A DNA stretch of 18,687 bases, taken from contig JAJYVI010000008.1 in the NCBI GenBank assembly GCA_021792115.1, positions 1-18,687 of the forward strand, in the 5' to 3' direction. This document shows, piece after piece, positions 6,678 through 12,591 of this stretch. Source of the DNA: Microcaldota archaeon. GTDB taxonomy: Archaea; Micrarchaeota; Micrarchaeia; Micrarchaeales; Micrarchaeaceae. The translations under genes and the position numbers were made by a program. The notes beneath the pieces were generated by a model. The model made no database searches. It worked only from the letters and a program-made list of their open reading frames with translations, and was not told the DNA's origin. The first letter of the stretch is position 1. Every line of letters starts with the position of its first letter.

Positions 6678-7607
6678 CTACTTACTTTCTATTCTTTCTA
6701 TTTTTCTTTTCACATCCATAAGGAGGTCTAGAATAAGCCCTGCAATTATGAATAGTACACCTATCATTAGAAATAAAAATGATGCGAGCGCCCTGCCTGT
6801 CAATGTAAATCTGTTAGTTGAAAGGAAAATAGCAAATATATGTATACCAAGCGCAAGACCTGCTATGATAAACAATATTCCGATTCCGCTGAATAAAAGT
6901 AGCGGGCTGAAATCTCTTGCTGATCTTATTATATGAATTGCAACACCTATTCCATAAATAAACTTGGATTTTGCAAGTTTTGACTTGCCATAGTTTCTTT
7001 TATAATATTTAATTGGTATCTCATCTATTTTATATCCTCTCTTTGCTATTTCAATTGCAAAGAATCCTATTCCTGCTCTATAAGGCTTTACATCCCTTAT
7101 CTCGTCAAATGCCTCTCGTTTCACTACGAAAAGTCCTGTAAGCACATCATGTATATGGATTCTATAAACTATACTATAGAGAAGAGATAAGAAGGCATTG
7201 CCAAACCTAAGGTAAGCATTCATTGATTCCTTCTGCAAGCCACCAAATCTGTTTCCGAGAACAAAATCTGCTTTATTGCTTTTTATAAGGGCTATTGCTT
7301 TTTTAATGCCATCAAGTTCATGTGTGCCATCAGCATCTATGCTTGCAAGTATATCTCCATGAGCATATCTAAGGCCTTTTATTATAGCAGCCTCAACGCC
7401 TTTCTTTTCTTGTTTAAGTATTGTCACTTTTGTCTTCTGCAGCCTTTGCAGATATTCCTTACTGCTCATGTTTACTATAATTATTTCAATATCCTTGCCA
7501 AGAAGATCTCTTAACTTTGGTATTATCTCGAATAAAGCCTCTTCTTGCATATTTGGAATTACTATGCTGATACTAGGCTTTTTATTATTAATTTTTTTAA
7601 ATACCAT
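6678..7607 (-). CDS. GT2 glycosyltransferase with two C-terminal membrane helices
   Basis: Dolichyl-phosphate-sugar synthase-like family 2 glycosyltransferase, 309 residues from ATG at 7607. The reading frame stays open upstream to 7790, but that part is unlike the family; the GT-A fold begins at SISIVIPNMQEE (12-23). The metal-binding DADG is at 91-94, VLGNRFGG at 116-123 and a GLFVVKREAF segment at 158-167. Two hydrophobic segments (about 236-262 and 273-297) anchor it, as in GtrB/DPMS relatives. Usually an acidic pair (VDDGS) follows the second strand; here the sequence reads IIVNMSSKE (43-51), so that nucleotide-binding position is altered. It probably transfers a sugar to a polyprenyl phosphate for surface glycans. 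It is convergent with trmJ and lies just left of the proposed island boundary. Confidence 0.88.
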   Translation of the reverse strand: MVFKKINNKKPSISIVIPNMQEEALFEIIPKLRDLLGKDIEIIIVNMSSKEYLQRLQKTKVTILKQEKKGVEAAIIKGLRYAHGDILASIDADGTHELDGIKKAIALIKSNKADFVLGNRFGGLQKESMNAYLRFGNAFLSLLYSIVYRIHIHDVLTGLFVVKREAFDEIRDVKPYRAGIGFFAIEIAKRGYKIDEIPIKYYKRNYGKSKLAKSKFIYGIGVAIHIIRSARDFSPLLLFSGIGILFIIAGLALGIHIFAIFLSTNRFTLTGRALASFLFLMIGVLFIIAGLILDLLMDVKRKIERIESK

Positions 7608-7615
7608 TTTAACAT

Positions 7616-7626
7616 CCCCGAAGGGG
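7616..7626 (-). promoter_or_regulatory. Small GC hairpin covering the glycosyltransferase ribosome-binding site
   Basis: On the minus strand CCCC-TTC-GGGG ends 8 bases before the ATG at 7607. The GGGG arm is the best Shine-Dalgarno-like run, so pairing would hide it and could lower or regulate translation. The stem is only 4 bp (or 3 bp with a UUCG loop), so the effect may be slight. Confidence 0.3.
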
Positions 7627-7676
7627 TTAATATTATATGAGATGCAACTTATACTTGAAATAATATTTTGGTTGTG

Positions 7677-7700
7677 AATGCGATTGCTGAACTTTGCAAC
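7677..7700 (+). repeat. Imperfect copy of the tRNA-Gly 3' end (possible att site)
   Basis: AATGCGATTGC (7677-7687) equals 10351-10361, which spans the discriminator and 3' acceptor strand of tRNA-Gly(GCC). The next bases, TGAACTTTGCAAC, partly match the tRNA T-arm (CGGGATTTGAAC) with one gap. It is in the same orientation as the tRNA end and lies at the left edge of the accessory region, as the second att site of a tRNA-integrated element would. A chance match is not excluded. Confidence 0.4.
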
Positions 7701-7728
7701 AAAAACATCCTTCACTGAAGCTATACAA

Positions 7729-8178
7729 CTATATACAATTCTTCTCGATATAAATATTTTTACACTTATTATTATAAATAATGATTGCATGACCGAAATT
7801 ACTTGTGATAAATGCTACTGCAAATAGAATAGCTGCAGCAAACATTATTATGTTTCTTGTTCGTCTTGTAATAATAAGGTTGAGAATCCTGCTATAGAAT
7901 GAATCCCACTCAAAAAGCTCATGAAGGTATAATAAAAATATGGGGGATATAAAAAAGAAAACAAAACCCAAAACCCGCAAGCAAGCGGTAAAAGAATCGA
8001 ATTCCTTGACAAAGTCAAGGTTGTTTAACAGCAAAAAGTCTGTAAAGAAATCTGCACATAAAAATAGGTAAATGATATAATCATTCACAAGCTCATTTGG
8101 ATCAATAATAACACCTCTATTCAACCCATTATATAGTAACAGCCCACACCACCCTAAAGCACGAGCCCTGTAAAGCAA
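7729..8178 (-). CDS. Hypothetical small membrane protein
   Basis: An open frame of up to 149 codons from TTG at 8178. The first 20 or so residues look unlike protein, so the true start may be a TTG at about 8121 or a GTG at about 8085. No family is recognised. The body has hydrophobic stretches (about 33-50, 68-85 and 110-130) separated by a charged segment containing TRRTRN, consistent with two or three membrane spans. The far C-terminus is lysine/asparagine rich with two cysteines. It lies inside the proposed island, upstream of the glycosyltransferase on the same strand, with 121 bases between them. It may be a real orphan gene or a lucky open frame. Confidence 0.4.
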   Translation of the reverse strand: MLYRARALGWCGLLLYNGLNRGVIIDPNELVNDYIIYLFLCADFFTDFLLLNNLDFVKEFDSFTACLRVLGFVFFFISPIFLLYLHELFEWDSFYSRILNLIITRRTRNIIMFAAAILFAVAFITSNFGHAIIIYNNKCKNIYIEKNCI

Positions 8179-8213
8179 GCTAATTATCTATAAAATGGCA
8201 GTTGTGAAATAAT
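8174..8213 (+). repeat. Diverged direct repeat, copy A
   Basis: Pairs with 10046-10085. The shared pattern is AGCARGCTAATTRYCTRTAAAATGGC, then a TTGTGRAATA tail, with roughly three quarters of bases equal. This copy lacks the internal CAGGC/GCCTG stem found in copy B. Its beginning overlaps the annotated start of the hypothetical membrane protein, another reason to doubt that start. Function unknown. Confidence 0.4.
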
Positions 8214-8324
8214 TATACAACATTATACAATATCTAATTGATTTAATTTTATAAAGTTAGATGCCCCGTTTAGAAAATTTCAAAAGATACTTAAAAGAAA
8301 AGAACAATAAATAATGATGATTTA

Positions 8325-9119
8325 ATGAAAATTTATGCACTAAGATTTAACCATGATAATATATTGATGGATATGTTCTTTAGTGAAATATCCAAACCCC
8401 AAAATGTCATAATCGTAGCTTATGGTATGCCTGGAGCACCAGTCCAAAGAAACACGCCATTTGTGATAAAAGCTGTAGAAAGAGGATTTACAATAGTCGC
8501 GCCTCATTATATTGGCACTTTCGATAGCTATGGCAAATTCAATATTGAGAATGCTGTTTCCACGATTATTAAGACTGCCGAATTTGTCCACAAAGGTGAA
8601 GGTAAAAATATGCTAAAGGATTCTCTAGTAAAATGGCAGATTAAGGCAATAACCCTACTAGGTTGGAGTTTTGGAGGAAGTGTTGCCTTAGTCGCTGGTG
8701 CCAAATCACCTTATGTAAACAAGATAATTGCGATATCTGCACCTACTGATTATAGAACACATGCAAAATCATATAATGAGGAGAAACTTGAAGGATTATC
8801 TAAAACAATGAGTTTGCTATATCCTAATACATGGCGCATAGATCCTCAAGAAGCTTGGTCAAAGTTCTTAAAAGGAAAATTAGATCTAAATGCTATAGAT
8901 TACGTAAATAAGTTAAATAGAAAGGAGATCCTATTTATACACGGCACTAATGATACTGTGGTAAATTCGAAGAGAGCGAAAGAATTATATGAAAAACTGG
9001 ACAAAAACAAATTCAAGAAGGAAATTTTATTGCTTAAGGATAAAGGACATATTGATGTAAAAGACTTGGATGAAAATGATATATTTGATAGAATCTCTTC
9101 ATTCATTGGAAAAGATTAG
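8325..9119 (+). CDS. Alpha/beta hydrolase (dienelactone hydrolase/esterase-like)
   Basis: Serine hydrolase of the alpha/beta fold, 264 residues. The nucleophile elbow GWSFGGS places serine at S115. IHGTNDTVV gives the acid D210 and DKGHIDV the histidine H242, so the triad is complete and in family order. There is no signal peptide or membrane helix, so it is cytosolic. The substrate cannot be named; esterases, peptidases and dienelactone hydrolases share this plan. TGATGAT before the ATG is a weak ribosome-binding site, and TTTTATAAAG (about 8241-8251) is a possible TATA box. It ends in TAG at 9117-9119, after which the same frame stays open for another 84 codons into a decayed glycosyltransferase. 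It stands in an accessory region, probably acquired. Confidence 0.85.
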   Translation: MKIYALRFNHDNILMDMFFSEISKPQNVIIVAYGMPGAPVQRNTPFVIKAVERGFTIVAPHYIGTFDSYGKFNIENAVSTIIKTAEFVHKGEGKNMLKDSLVKWQIKAITLLGWSFGGSVALVAGAKSPYVNKIIAISAPTDYRTHAKSYNEEKLEGLSKTMSLLYPNTWRIDPQEAWSKFLKGKLDLNAIDYVNKLNRKEILFIHGTNDTVVNSKRAKELYEKLDKNKFKKEILLLKDKGHIDVKDLDENDIFDRISSFIGKD

Positions 9120-9868
9120 AATCCAAAAGACAGTTCTTTAGTTTATAAAGTTTATGATAAAATTGAGACATTATCTAAGCAGATTAGAGCAACCAGTAAT
9201 GACTATTCTAAGTTAGAAGTAAATTTCAGAAAAGCTACTGGGGACAATTTAGTCAGAACAAATCTAACAAACTCTGAACTTTATAAAACTATTAGAAATA
9301 GTCATAGTGTAATAATACCAACTTATAAATCTGAAAAATATCTAAAAGGTTTACTTCGTTCTCTAAGCAACTAGAATTTCGATGGATCACTTGAAATAAT
9401 CGTAGTAAACGATAGTTCAGATCCATTACTAAAATGATAAAACAATCTAATGTAAAATATAATTTAGAAGTAATAGATTTAAAAAGTAATTTCGGTAGAT
9501 CATATGCACGGAATGTAAGGTTAGCAAAAGCAAATGGTGAAATTGTTTCCTTTATAGACTCAGACATGATACTACCTTACAATTATATCTGGGAACATAA
9601 TAATAGAGCAATAATGTTACCAAATGCAGTTTTTGTTGGTTTCTATCAGAATATTGAATCTATAGAATACGACGTATTAATAAAAAGATTGGAAAAGAAA
9701 AAGTTTGTCTTTAATGCTGATTTTCATACTGATTCAAGATATCAAAAGATTTTTACTGAAGATAATCTTAAATGGAACTACAATCTAACAAGAGAAGATA
9801 TGACAGATTTTGATAAAGGTAAATTAGAAGTACTTCAATATGTGAATAGTAGGGTTAATCTATCCTAA
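9120..9868 (+). pseudogene. Decayed GT2 glycosyltransferase
   Basis: Remains of a family 2 glycosyltransferase. In the frame of the preceding hydrolase, SHSVIIPTYKSEKYLKGLL begins at 9300. It is broken by TAG at 9372, where a glutamine codon (SLSN[Q]NF) would be expected. It resumes with GSLEIIVVNDSSDP and meets TGA-TAA at 9435-9440. The homology continues in another frame from ATG 9434 (SNFGRSYARNVRLAKANGE, then SFIDSDMI with the DxD metal site) to TAA at 9866. So there is at least one nonsense change and one frameshift. No ATG, GTG or TTG lies in frame between 9120 and 9372. A shortened product from 9434 (144 residues) would lack the nucleotide-binding strands and is unlikely to work. Resequencing could show an assembly error instead. 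Confidence 0.75.
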
Positions 9869-10045
9869 GATCAGCTAAAAGAGATTGAATTAGCAGCACT
9901 TATTTCTACCTATTAGCATACACTTAACATCCCTATCTTTCACTATAGGAAACGCTACTTTCTACTCTTTTATCAAACCACTATAAGCACTCTGCCACAT
10001 CCTATCCTTAATTTATAACTCATTCCTCTATAAGCACAAATAAGG

Positions 10046-10085
10046 AGCAGGCTAATTGCCTGTAAAATGGCTATTGTGGAATATA
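10046..10085 (+). repeat. Diverged direct repeat, copy B
   Basis: Partner of 8174-8213. This copy contains a perfect 5-bp stem CAGGC-TAATT-GCCTG (10048-10062) followed by the shared TAAAATGGC. The two copies bracket the hydrolase and the broken glycosyltransferase. They could be ends of a lost small element or remnants of a duplication. Confidence 0.4.
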
Positions 10086-10136
10086 TATTTTGATATACAT
10101 TTCGACGTTATTTAAGTATTTTCTACTACTACTTAT

Positions 10137-10229
10137 ATGATGTGTATGTCTGAATCATATGAAATTAAATGTTCATGCTACGATCATAAATTAGAGACAA
10201 AAATTAAATTGCTTTTTGTCATTGAGTAG
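10137..10229 (+). CDS. Possible 30-residue leaderless small protein
   Basis: Open frame ATG 10137 to TAG 10227-10229, containing SESYEIKCSCYDHK and three cysteines. A TATA-like TTATTTAAGTATT (10108-10120) is centred about 23-26 bases before the ATG, which would give a leaderless mRNA. A 7-bp hairpin begins at the stop codon. Nothing known is recognised. It may be a real small protein, a short non-coding RNA, or chance. Confidence 0.25.
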   Translation: MMCMSESYEIKCSCYDHKLETKIKLLFVIE

Positions 10230-10239
10230 ACCACTCAAT
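10221..10239 (+). terminator. Hairpin ATTGAGT/ACTCAAT
   Basis: A perfect 7-bp inverted repeat with loop AGACC overlaps the stop codon of the 30-codon open frame. It could end or protect a short transcript started at about 10137, or be a protein-binding palindrome. Confidence 0.35.
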
Positions 10240-10352
10240 AGTTTCTCAAATCTTGGTTTAGTTTATTCATATGATATATAATCAAATTCAATATAAAAGT
10301 ATTTAAGTCCCTCTGTAAGATAACTGCACACGCCTTCCTCGTAAAATAGAAA

Positions 10353-10425
10353 TGCGATTGCCGGGATTTGAACCCGGGCCGCGGCCTTGGCAAGGCCGTG
10401 TCCTACCAGGCTAGACTACAATCGC
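10353..10425 (-). tRNA. tRNA-Gly (GCC)
   Basis: Full cloverleaf on the minus strand. Acceptor GCGATTG/CAATCGC (7 bp) with discriminator A, D-arm GTC-TAGCCTGGTAG-GAC, anticodon stem CGGCC/GGCCG around loop TTGCCAA (anticodon GCC, 10391-10389), variable loop CGGC, T-arm CCGGG-TTCAAAT-CCCGG. CCA is not encoded. A TATA-like TTATAAAAAT (10461-10470 in reverse) lies upstream. Its 3' end faces the accessory region and is imperfectly copied at 7677-7700. Confidence 0.97.
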
Positions 10426-10460
10426 TCTTAGTCATTTCAATATTAATGATGCCAGTACAT

Positions 10461-10472
10461 ATTTTTATAAAT
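10461..10472 (-). promoter_or_regulatory. TATA box of tRNA-Gly
   Basis: The minus strand reads AATTTATAAAAAT about 40 bases before the tRNA 5' end. This predicts a 5' leader of roughly 15 bases to be removed by RNase P. Confidence 0.5.
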
Positions 10473-10526
10473 TGCCAAAAATACAATATTATATATTCTT
10501 ATTAACATGTCCAGCAAGCCTGAAAA

Positions 10527-10627
10527 TGCCACAGGCAGGATTTGAACCTGCGACTTTCCGGTTTCAGAAATCTTTTCCATAAAAAGATGTGCTTCAGCCG
10601 GACGCTCTCCCACTGAGCTACTGTAGC
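10527..10627 (-). tRNA. tRNA-Phe (GAA) with a 29-base intron
   Basis: Minus strand. Acceptor GCTACAG/CTGTGGC (one G-U), D-arm GCTC-AGTGGGA-GAGC, anticodon stem TCCGG/CCGGA, T-arm GCAGG-TTCAAAT-CCTGC, discriminator A, no encoded CCA. The anticodon loop is CTGAAG+A after removal of an intron between G37 and A38 (10591-10563), giving anticodon GAA at 10595-10593. G37 is the base that becomes wyosine-type in archaeal tRNA-Phe. The mature length is 72 bases. Confidence 0.95.
10563..10591 (-). other. Archaeal tRNA intron (position 37/38)
   Basis: 29 bases. The core folds as ATCTTTT/AAAAGAT. A bulge-helix-bulge can be drawn with 3-base bulges AG|C (5' site) and AA|A (3' site), each cut after the second base. 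They are separated by a 4-position helix CTGA/TCTG that contains one U-U mismatch, so the motif is relaxed. Removal needs the archaeal splicing endonuclease. Confidence 0.85.
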
Positions 10628-10736
10628 AAAGAAACAGATATTATTAACTATTAAAGTATTTAATTATTATTATTTAGCCGCATATTTATTATAGCAATTA
10701 GTTGCTTGTGCATACTCATATATATTTGGTGTTATT

Positions 10737-12272
10737 TTGGATATAGCGATAGCAGATAAATTCATAAGAACTGAACTTATAGAGCCAAGAGAATATCAAA
10801 TTAATATAATAAAAAGCATTGCGCATAAAAATTCTCTTGTAGTTCTCCCTACAGGGCTTGGAAAAACAATAATTGCGCTCTATGCAATGTCAAATGCATT
10901 ATCTTATGGGAAGAAAGCAATGATTCTGTCTCCAACAAAGCCGCTGGCAGAGCAGCATTACAATTCAGTTGCCAAACTTATGAAGCTGGACCAGAATGAG
11001 ATAGTGCTCATAACAGGGGCAGTGCCTGCAGCAGAAAGATCTGCATTCGAGACTGATGCGAAAGTTGTTATCGCAACACCGCAGACAGTTGCAAATGACA
11101 TAAAAGCAGGAAGGCTTGACCTTAAAGAATACGGAATTGTAGTGTTTGACGAATGTCACAGAGCAATAGGCAAATATGCATATACTTATATTGCAGACGA
11201 GGCAAAGATAAACGGGATACAGACGCTGGGCTTAACCGCATCACCTGGAAGCAGTGAAGCAAAAATAAAAATGCTAGTAGATATTCTTGGCATTCAAAAT
11301 ATAGAGGTAAGGGTGCCAAGTGATGATGATGTGTACAAGTACATTGCTGGAAAAAGGACCAATGTTATTTATGTTGACAGGAATATTGCAGTAAATGAAA
11401 TAATCTCTTTGCTGAGGCCAGTGATAGAGGAGCATTTCCTAAAGTTGAAGAAGTATGGATTCTGCTATTTCAAGACATTCGAGTCTATACCAAAGGCAAA
11501 GTTTCTTGAAATAGGCAAGACTATAAGCGACATCAAGGCGCCTAACTACAAGTTCATTGTAATGTTTGAATACATATACCTTTTGCACCTTATACATGCT
11601 TATGATCTAGTCTCAACAGAAAGCATATTTGCATTTTATGATTATTTTGAAAGGTTGAAATCCAGGACAGAGAAAAGCAGGGCAGTATCCAGCATCCTTA
11701 ACAACAAGAGTATAAGCATTGCAACAGCACTTGCAAAGAAGTTTCTTGACCAAGGGCAAGAGCATGGGAAGATGTTAAAGCTCGTGCAGATACTGAAAAC
11801 AGATCTTTCAGGAAAGACAGTGATAATATTTGCGCAGTACCGCGCAACGATAAGCAAGATTGTTGAAATCCTTAATGCGAATGGGCTAATGTCAAATGCA
11901 TTTCTTGGCAAGAAGGGCGGCATAACAAACCAGATGCAAAAGGACATAATAAACAAATTCAGGCTCGGAGTTTTTAAAATACTCGTTGCTACGTCAATAG
12001 GTGAGGAAGGGCTTGACATACCTAGCGTTGATGCAGTGGTATTTTATGAGCCTGTATCAAGCGAGATAAGGAACATACAGAGAAGAGGCAGGGCAGGAAG
12101 GATAAACTTCGGCAATATAATAATATTAGTTGCAAGAAATTCTAAAGACGAGATCAACCTAAATGTATCAAGATTCAGGGAGCTTCGCATGCAGAAAATA
12201 TTGCAGAAAATGCAGGCAAATTTATCGCGCGAATACAAACACGCAGGTACAGGGCAGCAGAGACTTGCATAA
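10737..12272 (+). CDS. hef: Hef/FANCM-like SF2 helicase, without nuclease domain
   Basis: DNA-repair helicase acting on stalled or branched forks, superfamily 2, 511 residues. In order: Q-motif REYQ (18-21), Walker A LPTGLGKT (37-44), TPQTVANDI (114-122), DECH box VFDECHRA (136-143), LTASPG (166-171). An insert domain (about 200-330) is typical of Hef, followed by VIIFAQYR (362-369), VATSIGEEGLDIP (417-429) and motif VI QRRGRAGR (448-455). Euryarchaeal Hef usually carries a C-terminal XPF-type nuclease and HhH region; this protein stops about 55 residues after motif VI. TTG at 10737 is chosen as start because GGTG (10728-10731) lies 5 bases before it and the N-terminus fits. It begins 109 bases from tRNA-Phe, divergently. 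Confidence 0.9.
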   Translation: MDIAIADKFIRTELIEPREYQINIIKSIAHKNSLVVLPTGLGKTIIALYAMSNALSYGKKAMILSPTKPLAEQHYNSVAKLMKLDQNEIVLITGAVPAAERSAFETDAKVVIATPQTVANDIKAGRLDLKEYGIVVFDECHRAIGKYAYTYIADEAKINGIQTLGLTASPGSSEAKIKMLVDILGIQNIEVRVPSDDDVYKYIAGKRTNVIYVDRNIAVNEIISLLRPVIEEHFLKLKKYGFCYFKTFESIPKAKFLEIGKTISDIKAPNYKFIVMFEYIYLLHLIHAYDLVSTESIFAFYDYFERLKSRTEKSRAVSSILNNKSISIATALAKKFLDQGQEHGKMLKLVQILKTDLSGKTVIIFAQYRATISKIVEILNANGLMSNAFLGKKGGITNQMQKDIINKFRLGVFKILVATSIGEEGLDIPSVDAVVFYEPVSSEIRNIQRRGRAGRINFGNIIILVARNSKDEINLNVSRFRELRMQKILQKMQANLSREYKHAGTGQQRLA

Positions 12273-12591
12273 TCTTTATTGTAAACTTATTTTATCAAAA
12301 AGCAGACTTTGCTAAGAATGCAAAGTATTCAGCCCATTTCTTTATGGCATAATATAATACATTTATAATACCTTTTTGTAATAAATAACAAAAAAGTATA
12401 AAAACATAAACAACTAAAATCATATTGTACTATATAATTTTCAGGCTAAAAAATCAATAATCTGTCAAGAGTAAAATTCTATTGTAAATAAATTTATCTG
12501 CTTGCCAGAATTGATACAGTCTTTCCTGAATAAAGAAATTTCTTTTGCAAAGAGATTAACAATAGGTCTGATATGGAGGTTATAACTGATT
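12273..12591 (+). other. Intergenic region between helicase and antiporter
   Basis: No supported gene. A hairpin ACTTTGC-TAAGAAT-GCAAAGT (12306-12326) stands 33 bases after the helicase stop and may help end that transcript. AT-rich stretches around 12340-12440 may hold the antiporter promoter. GGAGGT at 12575-12580 is a strong ribosome-binding site for the antiporter. Confidence 0.55.
12306..12326 (+). terminator. Hairpin after helicase gene
   Basis: Perfect 7-bp stem, 7-base loop. It is not followed by a clean T-tract, so termination is only a guess. Confidence 0.3.

Larger units (their letters stand above)
9869..10352. other. Gene-poor right end of the accessory region
   Basis: The frame of the broken glycosyltransferase continues for 15 codons past its TAA (to TAG at 9914), suggesting further decay. 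The rest has no recognised gene. It holds copy B of a diverged repeat (10046-10085), a 30-codon open frame (10137-10229), a hairpin (10221-10239), a palindrome ATATGAT...ATCATAT (10135-10160) and TATA-like sequence at about 10298-10315. It ends at the 3' end of tRNA-Gly. Confidence 0.55.

Noticed and set aside
7608..7790. Upstream extension of the glycosyltransferase frame
   Set aside because: These 61 codons do not resemble the family, overlap the end of another frame and cross the possible att site; ATG 7607 gives a normal N-terminus.
8261..8311. Mini frame (ATG CCC CGT...) before the hydrolase
   Set aside because: Only 17 codons, no ribosome-binding site, no recognisable content; probably hydrolase leader.
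9117..9374. TAG codons at 9117 and 9372 as read-through or pyrrolysine sites
   Set aside because: Reading both as sense still runs into TGA-TAA at 9435-9440 inside the glycosyltransferase fold, and the 9372 TAG replaces an expected glutamine. Mutation is simpler.
10135..10160. ATGATGT...CTGA resembling C/D box guide RNA motifs
   Set aside because: The boxes are only a few bases apart, too close for a guide, and no C'/D' pair is present.
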